Source: Methylotenera sp. (GTDB taxonomy: Bacteria; Pseudomonadota; Gammaproteobacteria; Burkholderiales; Methylophilaceae). From it: 64,000 bases of DNA. The notes beneath the pieces are model-generated. The model was not told where the DNA came from, ran no database searches, and was given only the letters and a program-made list of their open reading frames with translations. The translations under genes and the position numbers were made by a program. The stretch is from the NCBI GenBank assembly GCA_014378845.1, contig JACMNB010000036.1, positions 62,001-126,000 of the forward strand. The letters run 5' to 3'. Positions 19,601 to 27,805 of the stretch are shown here, piece by piece; the stretch's first letter is position 1, and every line of letters begins with the position of its first letter.

Positions 19601-21850
19601 AACTTGCTCGATTGAATTAATTTGTTGTTGTTGCAAGCTAATTTTTTTATCGAGCACGCCGTTTAAAAAGATTTCTACTCTGCCAGCAACCTCACCTAAT
19701 GCATTTAAACCAACGGTTCTGCCACTACCTTTTAGGGTGTGAAAACTGCGGCGCACTTCAACCAAAGCTTCGTTATTGCTAGCATTGACGCGTAAGGCTT
19801 GGCAGTTTTGTGCAATATGCGCTAACACTTCTTCAGCTTCCGTTAAGTAAATATCGAGCAGTTCATCATCGTAGGCTTTATCAACAACGGTCCCGCCTGC
19901 AATCTTAATTTCTGACGCGCTAATTTCAGATGACTTAATATCAGAGGAGATGGCTTCAGTCGCATTAATTTCCGTAGGCTGAACAACCGTTTCTAATAAG
20001 GTAATTGGCACCTTTTTTACAGGTTTTATGGCTTTTTTCTTCGCATTTTCCGCAGCAATTGGTTGTTTGGCACTTGTTGCCTCTACTGAATCTGCTTTAA
20101 TTAATTTCTCGTTAACAAGAACAGTGTTTAAACGAGTTAAAGCACTTTCTAAGGCAGCTTCAGATTCTGGTCGTGTTTTCGGCATTTCGTCGGCGTATAA
20201 GCCAACCATACTCAAACTTTCAGCCACTAATTCGAAATGTGCTTGATTGGTCACATAATTACTTTGCTCAAAATATTGAATAAAGTGATTACAAGCATTA
20301 ATAATAGACGTTAGCAATGCCATCCCTAGCATCTCAAACACCGCAGACACTTTCTTTAGTGGCTGCGGCGTAATGCTTAATAGCGATTTTTCTGTAGGAT
20401 TGCGGAAAAATCCATCCAATGCTTGCTCAACAATTTTAAGTGACTCTTTAATATGAACAACAACGGCTTTTACTGTGTCACGATCAAGCTCGCCAGCGCG
20501 ATCAATGTCGAGTTTATCGTATAGCTTGCCAGATGAAATTGACTCTAAACGCAGCAATTCTGCGTGCAATTTTTGTATTCTGTCAGGATCTAAATCTTGG
20601 TAATTTTCAAGCGATGTTTCAATCAAATTAAGCGCGGCGGCAATTTCGATTAAGGCTGCGTAATTAACCTTGCTTGCGTCATCGCGCAAGGTATTGCTGG
20701 CTTGTTGCAACACTGAATAAAAATCGACAATCAACATTTGGCTTAGGTTTTGCGTTAACGCTTGGCTAACCGCCAATTTATCTGAAAACTTAGTAATTAA
20801 GATATTATCAAGCGCGACCCGATTTTGATTGGCTTGTGATTTTGCGTCAACTTTCGACCAATCAATGGTGTTGGAAATCTCATCCCACACGTTGCGCAAT
20901 ATTTCTAGCTCGTCAATCAATTGCTGCACAATCTCGGTTTCATTGGCATCAATCACATTGCCAATATAATTAGCCGATGATTTTTTGTCCACTAACGCAT
21001 CTAGCTCAAACACCTCTTTAACTTGTAAGACGTTTGCTTTATCGCTTTCGCTAATCGCCACATAATACAAAATATCGCGCAATAAATTGGTGTGCGGTTT
21101 ATTCACGCCTTCTGCATATTGGCGCAGTTCTTGATCTAACTTACGACATAAGCGTTTGGCACCTTGATTATCGGCAATTTCTTGTTGTTCTAAGGATTCC
21201 GTAAATGCGCTGGCTACCCACCACAACGTTTTGTTGCTGTTTTTTTGTTGCACTGTGCTGACATTACTCATAGCCGTTGTCATGGTCTCAACCGCGCTTG
21301 TTTGCTTGGTTTGCAGCCAATTGAGTAATGATTTTTGATAAGCCAAGCGCTGCTCTACAATATAGCCCGCATATTCGGCATCGCTTAATGTGTTACTAGG
21401 CAAACTTTTGGGCGCGCTATTGCTAGTATCGGGGAAGAATAATTCACTTTCCTCAAGCGTTTCACCTTGTGCGACAACAATTGGGTTTAGTGTAGCATAT
21501 AAACGTAGCGGAATATCGGGCGAACCGTTAAGCAAATCTTGCAGATAAGATTGCAGCTTTTTAACGGCATTGGTAAACGCTGCAATAAGGTCTGGCGTAG
21601 CATGCAACGTTTTTTTGTCTAGTTTAGCGGCTAGTTTTTCCAGCTCGTGACAATAACGTTTGCAGCCTTCTAAGCCCACCATATCAAGCGCGCCAGTAGC
21701 CTGATACAAATGTGTTTGCGAGAAGCGCAGTGGTGACGTGTCGTCATTATTGGCTTGCACCGTTTGCAAGTTTTCTAAGACCGAATTCAGCAACTGGTCA
21801 ATTTGGTCTTTAACCCAAGTTAGCGGGCCGCTATCATAATTTTCTGACAC
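16613..21850 (-). CDS. chpA: Hybrid CheA-type chemosensory kinase ChpA/PilL of the type IV pilus system
   Basis: This is the central kinase of the Chp system, which controls pilus-driven twitching and surface sensing; it has 1745 residues. A degenerate Hpt-like N-terminus (ATGALDMVGLEGCKRYCHEL) lacks a clear phospho-His. Two canonical Hpt sites follow, at His704 (SFHTLKGSGRTVG) and His1060 (SLHTLKGSARMAG), and a degenerate one at about His850 (AIHKLASN). Next come the CheA dimerisation and ATPase regions (EHLLRNAVAHGLE, VSDDGAGI, AGRGVGLDVV), a CheW domain (VLVVRSGTSTYALPVGI), and a C-terminal receiver with Asp1673 (AILTDIEMPRMDGF). Fewer Hpt sites look active than in Pseudomonas ChpA. It is the last gene of the leftward pilG-H-I-J-chpA operon, 47 bp after pilJ. 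No cheR/cheB homologues (pilK, chpB) follow. Confidence 0.95.
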   Translation of the reverse strand: MSENYDSGPLTWVKDQIDQLLNSVLENLQTVQANNDDTSPLRFSQTHLYQATGALDMVGLEGCKRYCHELEKLAAKLDKKTLHATPDLIAAFTNAVKKLQSYLQDLLNGSPDIPLRLYATLNPIVVAQGETLEESELFFPDTSNSAPKSLPSNTLSDAEYAGYIVEQRLAYQKSLLNWLQTKQTSAVETMTTAMSNVSTVQQKNSNKTLWWVASAFTESLEQQEIADNQGAKRLCRKLDQELRQYAEGVNKPHTNLLRDILYYVAISESDKANVLQVKEVFELDALVDKKSSANYIGNVIDANETEIVQQLIDELEILRNVWDEISNTIDWSKVDAKSQANQNRVALDNILITKFSDKLAVSQALTQNLSQMLIVDFYSVLQQASNTLRDDASKVNYAALIEIAAALNLIETSLENYQDLDPDRIQKLHAELLRLESISSGKLYDKLDIDRAGELDRDTVKAVVVHIKESLKIVEQALDGFFRNPTEKSLLSITPQPLKKVSAVFEMLGMALLTSIINACNHFIQYFEQSNYVTNQAHFELVAESLSMVGLYADEMPKTRPESEAALESALTRLNTVLVNEKLIKADSVEATSAKQPIAAENAKKKAIKPVKKVPITLLETVVQPTEINATEAISSDIKSSEISASEIKIAGGTVVDKAYDDELLDIYLTEAEEVLAHIAQNCQALRVNASNNEALVEVRRSFHTLKGSGRTVGLNALGEVAGRVEIFLNGVLDKKISLQQQQINSIEQVSAAFAGWTAELRATSQAIVHQDAWVIRINAFSSSTDQASSIVEKSDARVIIGGTLEMSRALYDIFINESMQNITILEQDVIKLADNKTSHPSDAARHAIHKLASNALAAQFKQMGLLSRALEHWLDEINLIWSDKHLDLYTSTVKSLSHMWQKISEYKNPRAANALIRVINQATQQAIQNKELTVSFTESQHPDDEVNLPSVTIEPVALAAALPATNSIADPTKIEPTVIEQKLVELDDASAEMEVKLITQGRAFNKNNRLDASQVDQELLTMFIEEAREIVPEIGTELRAWRASPKQSAHPDALQRSLHTLKGSARMAGQAALGDSIHELEDQVIRSLKLKMAEPDFDTMFIELDKIGAYFDDTILETPDDVINPMPVVDAAPASRAVDRKAQYLRMRADSLDRLINEAGEISIIRSRMDRELTGFKQSSNDLTESLTRLRAYLRELEIEAETQLQSRMSILQEANETFDPLEFDRFTRLQELTRMIAESVNDVATIQTGLLSNLNQTEAALQQQNRMNRDLQQNLLSVRMLPFKQITERLQRIVRQTARELKKTVELVIEGDETEIDRSVLDKLGAPIEHLLRNAVAHGLESASERRNQGKSNTGNITLKVSQINEEIQITVSDDGAGINLQRVKEKAIKNKLIEQNVEVSEQALMSIIFESGFSTADTVTQIAGRGVGLDVVRNDVSGLGGRVELSSEYGKGTVFTVNLPVTLSVAQVLVVRSGTSTYALPVGIIEQAQKIKRADLINAYEAKEIVWADKQYPMHYLASLLDHQTHAPDSQAYNSVLLLRVGSFNIALHVDEVIGNQEAVMKPIGAQMARVPGIVGATVTGDGNIMLIINPVQLVARAILTIGTVVAAPKANLESAIAKYRILVVDDSLTMRKVLSRSLEREGFEVIVAKDGIDAIQVLQEMTPDAILTDIEMPRMDGFALARNIRDDGRTASTPLIMISSRTADKHRSLAKEIGVDAFFGKPVQDDDLIEMMRELIANKRH

Positions 21851-21897
21851 TGGGGTTAGGCTCCAAGATTAATCATTGCGCATCTTTTGCATGCGCT

Positions 21898-23634
21898 TTA
21901 TGCCAGCTTAAAGCCCGCAACTGAGTCGCGCAACTCTTCCGCCAGCTTGGTTAATTGGCCAACTGATTCTGCTGTTTGTTTAGTGCCTTCAGTAGTTTGT
22001 GAAGTAATGGCTTGAATTTGCTGCATATTTTTTGTAACCGTGGTTGCTACCTGCGTTTGCGCTTCGGTTGCGGTAGAAATCGATTGAATCAAGCGCGCCA
22101 AACTGTTCGACACGGTTTCAATCTCAGTCAGGGCTTTACCTGCCGCGTCTGATAATCGCGCACCTTCTACCACACCCTCGGTAGATTTTTCCATCGCCGC
22201 CACCGCGCTGTTAGTATCGGTTTGAATGGTTTTTACAATCGCGCCGATTTGTTTGGTCGCCTCTGATGAACGCACCGCAAGCCGTTGTACTTCCTCTGCA
22301 ACCACCGTAAAGCCGCGGCCTGCTTCACCCGCTGATGCCGCCTGAATCGCCGCGTTTAACGCCAATATATTAGTTTGCTCAGTAATGTCTGAAATCAGCT
22401 CCACAATCTCGCCAATCTCTTGCGAGCTTTCGCCCAAACGTTTGATTCGTTTTGACGTTTCTTGAATCTGCTCGCGAATGCCATTCATACCAGCAATGGT
22501 GTTTTGCACTGCTTGCGATCCCTGCGTGGCCGCTTGTAGTGAGCGCTGCGCCACTTGCGATGCTTGACTTGCGTTGCTGGATACCTGCAAAATCGAGCGC
22601 GTCATATTACCAAACGCTTCGGTTGTTTCTTCAATTTGTGATGATTGCTTTTCTGCCGCAGATAACAAGCCAACCGAGGTGGCTTGCGCTTGATTGGTTG
22701 CCGTACTTACCTGTTGTGAAGCGCGGTTAATACCTGTTACCAAACCGCGCAAGCTATCAATCGTGTAGTTAATTGAATCGGCAATCGCGCCGGTAATATT
22801 CTCTTTCACTTCGGCGCGCACGGTTAAATCGCCATCGGCCAAATCGCCCATCTCGTCCAATAAATTCAACACGGCCATTTGATTCTGCTGACCATCATTT
22901 TCTAGCATCATCACTGCGCTATTAATGGTTTGCGCTTGGCGTTTACCAAAATACCAGATTAAAAATAAAATCAATAACCCCAATAACGCTAACAAGCTTA
23001 AAGTCGTTTTTAGCAAATTACTGCTAGAAGCGTTAACCTCGGTAATTTCTTTTCCTAAGTCAATATTTAACGCTTTAACTGTCTGTTTATTCACCTCATA
23101 AGCGCCAGCTAAGTCAGCCAAAGGTTTGGCAGCAGCAATCGCGCCCAACTTAATTGCAGGCAAATAATCTTTATTATAAATGCGGTAAAAATTTTCGTTT
23201 GATTTGACTACCGCCGCAAAAGAGCCTTGCATTTGCGTGCCATCCTCGAATTTTTGCCAGAAAGCGGCGCGCGTTTTAAAATCGGCTTCCAGCGCAGTGA
23301 CTTCTGCCAATTTTTTGTCGCGTTTTTCATAATCCGAATTGGATGTAGCGACAAAAGCTTCGTTAGAGGCGGCAAAAGCATCTACCGCATACAAGGGTGG
23401 AGGCAAAATGTCGGCCCTTAAATCTTGGCTAGCTTTAATTTTCTCGTACACTGGGCCATTGACCCGTACTTGATTAATCACATAAAACGCCAAAGCGATA
23501 AAAATAAGCATACCGATAATGGGGAAAAGGATTTGGCGATTGCTGGCGCCTTTATCTGCGCTAGGACTAGCTCTGCTGGAGCCAAAAAATAACTCACTCA
23601 GTTTTTCTGGTAACTCTTTGATATTAAATGCCAT
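21898..23634 (-). CDS. pilJ: Methyl-accepting chemotaxis protein PilJ
   Basis: This is the transmembrane receptor of the Chp system, 578 residues. TM1 is about 40-60 ([19 protein letters not shown]). A periplasmic helical domain of about 160 residues follows, then TM2 ([18 protein letters not shown]), a HAMP-like stretch ([16 protein letters not shown]) and a cytoplasmic signalling hairpin with [20 protein letters not shown] and [19 protein letters not shown]. The conserved tip is intact, so coupling to CheW and the kinase is expected. I chose the ATG at 23634, which has AAGGG about six bases upstream, over the longer frame at 23664. Because no methyltransferase or methylesterase gene lies in the operon, adaptation enzymes must be elsewhere or absent. 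Confidence 0.94.
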   Translation of the reverse strand: MAFNIKELPEKLSELFFGSSRASPSADKGASNRQILFPIIGMLIFIALAFYVINQVRVNGPVYEKIKASQDLRADILPPPLYAVDAFAASNEAFVATSNSDYEKRDKKLAEVTALEADFKTRAAFWQKFEDGTQMQGSFAAVVKSNENFYRIYNKDYLPAIKLGAIAAAKPLADLAGAYEVNKQTVKALNIDLGKEITEVNASSSNLLKTTLSLLALLGLLILFLIWYFGKRQAQTINSAVMMLENDGQQNQMAVLNLLDEMGDLADGDLTVRAEVKENITGAIADSINYTIDSLRGLVTGINRASQQVSTATNQAQATSVGLLSAAEKQSSQIEETTEAFGNMTRSILQVSSNASQASQVAQRSLQAATQGSQAVQNTIAGMNGIREQIQETSKRIKRLGESSQEIGEIVELISDITEQTNILALNAAIQAASAGEAGRGFTVVAEEVQRLAVRSSEATKQIGAIVKTIQTDTNSAVAAMEKSTEGVVEGARLSDAAGKALTEIETVSNSLARLIQSISTATEAQTQVATTVTKNMQQIQAITSQTTEGTKQTAESVGQLTKLAEELRDSVAGFKLA

Positions 23635-23703
23635 TTTTATCCCTTTACGTTTCCAATGACGCATTTAGCGCTCATTTAGCACACCTATTAATCAAGCAAT
23701 ATT

Positions 23704-24228
23704 TTAAATTTCGTATGGCGTTACAAACTCTTTAGAACGTACTAATTTGTCGCAATCGAGCATGTGCCAAGTCTGCCTATCGGCATCTTCATAAGTTTGT
23801 GTTTTTAAACAAACACTTTCTTCAACCGCTTGTTTAGAAATTGTCATTTCATCTAGCTTGCGCAGCCCAATCATTTTATCCACCACAAAAGCAACATTGG
23901 ATGTTACCGATTCGCTTACCATCACCAACCGCGCGTTAGACGAAATGGCGGTATGGGTATTATCGATTAGCTGCCCCAAATCATTAATGGCGTATAACAC
24001 CCCGCGCACATTGGCCACACCTAAAAACCAAGGCTTTACCAATGGCACGCGCTGTATGGTCATCATTGGCAAGGTTTCTGAAATTTCTTGCAAATTGATT
24101 AATACATTTTTACTGCCAATCACTACACCTAAATAGCCTGCTGGCGGCTCTGCGCCTGCTTTTTTAGCATTTTCTAATCGCGCCAAAATATTGGTTTGAT
24201 AGTCGCGTAAAGTGGTTCTCTTATCCAT
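23704..24228 (-). CDS. pilI: CheW-like adaptor PilI
   Basis: This 174-residue scaffold protein links PilJ to the ChpA kinase. It is a single CheW domain: LGVVIGSKNVLINLQEISE, VPLVKPWFLGVANVRGVLYAINDLGQ (the CheW core motif) and NVAFVVDKMIGLRKLDEM. It has no membrane segment. Its position between pilH and pilJ is the conserved order of pil chemosensory operons. Spacing is about 50-70 bp on each side. Confidence 0.93.
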   Translation of the reverse strand: MDKRTTLRDYQTNILARLENAKKAGAEPPAGYLGVVIGSKNVLINLQEISETLPMMTIQRVPLVKPWFLGVANVRGVLYAINDLGQLIDNTHTAISSNARLVMVSESVTSNVAFVVDKMIGLRKLDEMTISKQAVEESVCLKTQTYEDADRQTWHMLDCDKLVRSKEFVTPYEI

Positions 24229-24279
24229 GGATATTCATGATGTTTAACGTTGTATTTAGCGCTAACAGTTGCTCAATGA

Positions 24280-24645
24280 TTAGCCAAGGTTATTAATAAT
24301 GGCCACAATTTCAGCTATGGCAACTGGTTTAAGTACGCAAGCTTTTGCGCCCATTTTTTCTGCCCAAGCAAGATCGGTAATTTGCAATTTGCCAGAACAT
24401 AAAATGACTGGAATTTTTTCGGTAACTGGATCTTTGGTAAGGGTGCGCGTGGCTTGAAAACCGGTTAAGCCCGTCATAATAATATCCATAATGATTAAAT
24501 CTGGCTTAATTTCTGCTGCGCGCTCTACACAAGCCTCGCCACTTTCTAGTGCAATGACTTGATAGCCCGCACCTTCTAATAAATCAGTTAAATAAAAGCG
24601 ATCTGTCGCAGAATCGTCGACGATTAAAATTTTACTAATTGCCAT
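24280..24645 (-). CDS. pilH: Response regulator PilH (single receiver domain)
   Basis: This is a 121-residue CheY-like protein with ILIVDDSATDRFYL at the N-terminus, phospho-acceptor Asp54 in LIIMDIIMTGLTGF, and the conserved Lys in CVLKPV. The usual Met-Pro-Gly after the phospho-Asp is Met-Thr-Gly here, and the usual Thr/Ser region reads ILCSGK. In Pseudomonas, PilH modulates pilus retraction and may act as a phosphate sink; the same is assumed here. It follows pilG in the operon. Confidence 0.9.
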   Translation of the reverse strand: MAISKILIVDDSATDRFYLTDLLEGAGYQVIALESGEACVERAAEIKPDLIIMDIIMTGLTGFQATRTLTKDPVTEKIPVILCSGKLQITDLAWAEKMGAKACVLKPVAIAEIVAIINNLG

Positions 24646-24688
24646 TACCTGTCTCCCTAAAGTTCTTGTGCTAAATTTTGTTAATCAA

Positions 24689-25087
24689 TTATTGTTGCAA
24701 CGCTTTGCCAATGTAATTATTCACTGCTTCTATCAAGCTGTCTTGCGTAAATGGTTTGGTTAAATACTGATCAGAGCCTGCCATGCGGCCGCGCGCGCGA
24801 TCAAACAGACCGTCTTTGCTGGATAACATAATAACAGGTGTCGATTTAAATTTGGCATTGCGCTTAATCAGCGCACAAGTTTGATAGCCGTCTAAGCGCG
24901 GCATCATAATATCCACAAAAATTACTTGCGGATGCTGATCGGCAATTTTTGCTAAGGCATCAAAGCCATCTTCGGCCAAAATAACTTCGCAGCCTGCGGC
25001 TTTTAAAAAAATCTCTGCGCTGCGGCGAATGGTGTTGCTATCATCAATCACCATTACTTTTGTGCCTGCTAAATTTGCTTGAGCCAC
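24689..25087 (-). CDS. pilG: Response regulator PilG (single receiver domain)
   Basis: This is a 132-residue CheY-like regulator of pilus extension and the first gene of the Chp operon. Motifs are VMVIDDSNTIRRSAEIFL, phospho-acceptor Asp59 in VIFVDIMMPRLDGYQTC, the switch Ser in VIMLSSKDG, and Lys in YLTKPF. The start is GTG at 25087, preceded by a strong AGGAGG about seven bases upstream; there is no ATG in a suitable place. The operon promoter should lie in the AT-rich region 25088-25460. Confidence 0.94.
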   Translation of the reverse strand: MAQANLAGTKVMVIDDSNTIRRSAEIFLKAAGCEVILAEDGFDALAKIADQHPQVIFVDIMMPRLDGYQTCALIKRNAKFKSTPVIMLSSKDGLFDRARGRMAGSDQYLTKPFTQDSLIEAVNNYIGKALQQ

Positions 25088-25460
25088 GTTGTAGCCTCCT
25101 AACTAAACGACATAACTGATGAGAAGCTGACGGATTGGATTGTAAATCTATCTAACTTACTCTTAATACAAAAAATGTAAGCATTTTTTGTGCCTACTTA
25201 AGCTACACACATGCCATTAATAAATTGGCTTATTTTTTGCTTGTTGATATTGTGTCATGTTATTGTTAGTTTTGGCGATTTAAAGCAAACAAAATATGCC
25301 ATTTTTTAAAATAAATTGCAACACTTACATGATATTTGTAATAATATACATTACTAACGCGCTAATAACGCCTAATTTAACATAACCTTAAAAAAATCTG
25401 TCGCCGCATTATTAACTAAAATGCGGTTAAAAATTAAAAGCGTATAAAGGATTTACCGCA
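25088..25460. other. Divergent intergenic region between pilG and the FIST gene
   Basis: This is 373 bp of AT-rich DNA with no plausible gene. It has a perfect 10-bp inverted repeat, ACAAAAAATG / CATTTTTTGT (25168-25191, 4-base loop), near pilG. A hairpin CCGCAT / ATGCGG lies at 25404-25426, just upstream of the FIST start. The second stem has the same arms as the terminator after chpA (16565-16586). Promoters for both flanking genes must lie here. Confidence 0.6.
25316..25344 (+). promoter_or_regulatory. Possible sigma-70 promoter for the FIST gene
   Basis: TTGCAA at 25316-25321 and TAATAA at 25339-25344 are separated by 17 bp. This is a pattern match only, in AT-rich DNA. Confidence 0.3.
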
Positions 25461-26621
25461 ATGATTATTAGACAAGAGTCAGTCAATACCAAGACAGCAT
25501 TAAAAGATTTACCTGCTAATTCGCCTTTACCCAGTGCTAATTTGGTACTCATTTTTGGCTCTGTTAAACGTTTTACTGAGGGCAAAATTCAAAGCTTTTT
25601 GAAATCACGCTACCCTGCCGCACAGTTGGTTGGTTGCACTACATCGGGCGAGATAAGCCCTAGCGGCGTTTTTGACGATAGCATTCAAATTACCGCCATT
25701 CAATGGGAAAAAACCGTTCAACGCGTGGCGCACACCAAAATGTCGGGCATGCAAAACTCGTTTGAGGCGGCAGCTGGCCTTGCAAAACAATTAAAAGCAG
25801 ACTCTCTACGCACTATTATTGTTATTTCTGATGGTTTAAACGTCAATGGATCTGAGCTGTTAAAAGGCTTTCAAAGCATATTGGGCGAAATTCCTATTGT
25901 TGGCGGCTTGGCTGGCGATGGCGGTGCATTTGTCAAAACGCTACAGCTGTTCAATGATACTGTTTCTGACAACCAAGTGATTGCTATTGGCCTGTATGGC
26001 AACGCGCTTATTACGTCTAGCGGCGCTCTTGGCGGCTGGAAACCCTACGGCCCACCGCGCAAAGTCACGAAATCAGTCAAAAATGTGGTGTTTGAAATGG
26101 ATGGCAAGCCAGCATTGCCGCTATACCGCATGTATATTGGCGAAGCATTTTCGCGCGGCTTGCCGGGTACGGGCTTAAAATTTCCGCTTGCAGTGATTGA
26201 AGAAGGTAAGCGTGAGGTGGAAAAAATTCGCACCTTGTTGGCTATTGACGCGAAAAACAATAGTTTAACCTTTGCGGGCAATGTAGAAGAAGGTGAAACC
26301 GTGCGCTTGTGCCAAACTAATCACGATAGATTGGTTGAGGGCGCTGGTAATGCGGCAAATTTGGTGATGGAAGGCTTGAGCGCAAACAAAACTAACCAAC
26401 CTGGCTTGGCATTATGTGTCAGCTGCGTGGGCCGCAAAGGCGTGATGGCAGAGCAAGTGGGCGACGAAATAAAACTGGTGCAACAAATTTTGGGTGCGCA
26501 AACCACCGTCACTGGCTTTTATTCTTATGGCGAGCTTGCACCGCGACCCAACACTACCGACAGCGTGTTGCATAATCAAACCATGACCATTGGTTATTTA
26601 AGCGAAAATCTATTAGCCTAG
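25461..26621 (+). CDS. FIST sensory domain protein
   Basis: This is a 386-residue cytoplasmic protein made only of FIST_N and FIST_C domains, proposed small-ligand sensing modules (possibly amino acids) usually found fused or next to signalling proteins. Visible FIST features are QLVGCTTSGEISPSG, the PIVGGLAGDGG segment, the GLPGTGLKFPLAV region and a C-terminal VTGFYSYGELAP. It has no output domain, signal peptide or TM helix, so it should act through a partner. It is divergent from pilG, which makes the Chp system the obvious candidate partner; this is inference. A good ribosome site (AAAGGA, eight bases before the ATG) and a terminator just after it indicate a single-gene transcript. Confidence 0.88.
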   Translation: MIIRQESVNTKTALKDLPANSPLPSANLVLIFGSVKRFTEGKIQSFLKSRYPAAQLVGCTTSGEISPSGVFDDSIQITAIQWEKTVQRVAHTKMSGMQNSFEAAAGLAKQLKADSLRTIIVISDGLNVNGSELLKGFQSILGEIPIVGGLAGDGGAFVKTLQLFNDTVSDNQVIAIGLYGNALITSSGALGGWKPYGPPRKVTKSVKNVVFEMDGKPALPLYRMYIGEAFSRGLPGTGLKFPLAVIEEGKREVEKIRTLLAIDAKNNSLTFAGNVEEGETVRLCQTNHDRLVEGAGNAANLVMEGLSANKTNQPGLALCVSCVGRKGVMAEQVGDEIKLVQQILGAQTTVTGFYSYGELAPRPNTTDSVLHNQTMTIGYLSENLLA

Positions 26622-26647
26622 TTTATTTAATTTTTTCAAATCAAATT

Positions 26648-26677
26648 AAAAGCACCTGTTCCAAATAGGTGCTTTTT
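26648..26677 (+). terminator. Rho-independent terminator after the FIST gene
   Basis: A perfect 10-bp stem AAAAGCACCT / AGGTGCTTTT with a 9-base loop and a T-run lies 27 bp after the stop codon. Confidence 0.85.
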
Positions 26678-26736
26678 GTTTTATGATGGATACTTAATTT
26701 TTTTATAAAATAATTTAATTTTTAAGAGGATAAATC

Positions 26737-27237
26737 ATGTCAAGTTCAGTCACCCTTAAAGGCAATCCCGTTGATGTCGCAGGCAATTTACCAAAAGTCG
26801 GTAGCAGCGCGCCAAATTTTACGCTAGTGGATAAAGCGCTTGCCGACGTGACTCTAGAAACGTTTGCAGGCAAGCGTAAAGTGTTGAATATATTTCCGAG
26901 TGTCGATACGCCTACTTGCGCGGCATCTATTCGTACATTTAATAAGCTAGCTGCGGGTATGAATAACACAGTTGTGTTGAATATTTCGGCTGATTTACCG
27001 TTTGCGCAAACGCGCTTTTGCGCGGCTGAGGGTATTGAAAACGTGCAAAACTTATCTAGCATGCGCGGTCGCGATTTTTTAATGAATTATGGCGTGTTGT
27101 TATTTACCAGCAAACTTGCCGGCCTGTGCGCGCGCGCAGTCATTGTAATCGATGAAAACAACAAGGTAACCTACGTAGAATTAGTGCCAGAAATTGCCAA
27201 CGAACCTAATTATGATGCGGCATTAGCTGTTTTGTGA
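26737..27237 (+). CDS. tpx: Thiol peroxidase (Tpx, atypical 2-Cys peroxiredoxin)
   Basis: Tpx reduces H2O2 and lipid hydroperoxides using thioredoxin. The protein has 166 residues, matching E. coli Tpx. The peroxidatic Cys61 is in [12 protein letters not shown] and the resolving Cys95 is in [12 protein letters not shown], the family spacing. The N-terminus [18 protein letters not shown] and the C-terminus [14 protein letters not shown] are typical. An extra Cys occurs in [11 protein letters not shown] strong AGAGGA lies before the ATG. It stands alone between a terminator and a palindromic repeat. Confidence 0.96.
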   Translation: MSSSVTLKGNPVDVAGNLPKVGSSAPNFTLVDKALADVTLETFAGKRKVLNIFPSVDTPTCAASIRTFNKLAAGMNNTVVLNISADLPFAQTRFCAAEGIENVQNLSSMRGRDFLMNYGVLLFTSKLAGLCARAVIVIDENNKVTYVELVPEIANEPNYDAALAVL

Positions 27238-27289
27238 TTTAAGTTTTGTATAAAAGTTAGTGCCATTTTAATAGTGTGCTGGCTTTTTT

Positions 27290-27356
27290 GTAGGAGCGAT
27301 TTTTAAATCGCGAATATAGTCGCATAACAAAATCGCGATTTAAAAATCGCTCCTAC
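27290..27356. repeat. Perfect 24-bp inverted repeat (REP-like)
   Basis: The left arm, 27290-27313, begins GTAGGAGCGATTTTTAAATC, and the right arm, 27333-27356, is its exact reverse complement, with a 19-base loop. The right arm overlaps the last codons of the MazG-like gene on the minus strand, and CTA at 27353-27355 is that gene's stop codon. It may also terminate tpx transcription. Confidence 0.9.
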
Positions 27357-27706
27357 AAGTATTCTGTATATTTCGCGTTACTGCCTTTGGCTTTTTCGAT
27401 TGGATATTTAACTGCATTGAGCTTAATTTTGGCATCGGTAGCGGCAATCAAATCAATCTCCAACACTTCGGCAATTCGTAACAAATAAACGAACGTATCC
27501 GCCAATTCATGGCTGACCGCTTCACGTTTTTTCGCAGATAATTGCAGACTTTCTTGCGGGGTATCCCATTGAAATTGCTCGACTAATTCTGCCGCTTCCA
27601 CAATCATCGCCATTGCCAAATTTTTAGGCGTGTGAAACTGCGCCCAATCGCGCTTGGCTACAAAAGCATTAATTTTATTACGTAAATCTTGTAAAGAATC
27701 GGCCAT
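27353..27706 (-). CDS. MazG-like nucleotide pyrophosphohydrolase
   Basis: This is a 117-residue all-alpha NTP pyrophosphatase of the MazG/RS21-C6 (dCTPase) type, probably cleansing odd dNTPs. The metal-binding helices are visible: MIVEAAELVEQFQW (ExxE) and ELADTFVYLLRIAEVL (ExxxD type). I chose the ATG at 27706 because GGAGGG lies five bases upstream. The longer open frame to 27766 runs into a palindromic repeat. Both ends touch repeats: one 12 bp upstream of the start, and another that supplies the stop codon, so the last residues (KYTEYL) may be repeat-derived. The exact substrate is unknown. Confidence 0.85.
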   Translation of the reverse strand: MADSLQDLRNKINAFVAKRDWAQFHTPKNLAMAMIVEAAELVEQFQWDTPQESLQLSAKKREAVSHELADTFVYLLRIAEVLEIDLIAATDAKIKLNAVKYPIEKAKGSNAKYTEYL

Positions 27707-27717
27707 TTTCCCTCCAT

Positions 27718-27798
27718 CCGTCATCTTGAGCAAAAACAAAGATCCAGATTTTAAGCAGCATTGCAACTGGATTCTTTCGCTGACGCTCAGAATGACGG
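27718..27798. repeat. Imperfect palindromic repeat upstream of the MazG-like gene
   Basis: The outer arms are CCGTCATCTTGAGC (27718-27731) and GCTCAGAATGACGG (27785-27798). The inner arms are GATCCAG (27741) and CTGGATTC (27767). It fits a dispersed bacterial repeat family. It lies between this gene's start and the end of the upstream methyltransferase gene. Confidence 0.75.
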
Positions 27799-27805
27799 AA
27801 TTAAC

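Noticed and set aside
27290-27356. CRISPR-like repeat
   Set aside because: It is a single inverted repeat with no regularly spaced direct copies or cas genes.
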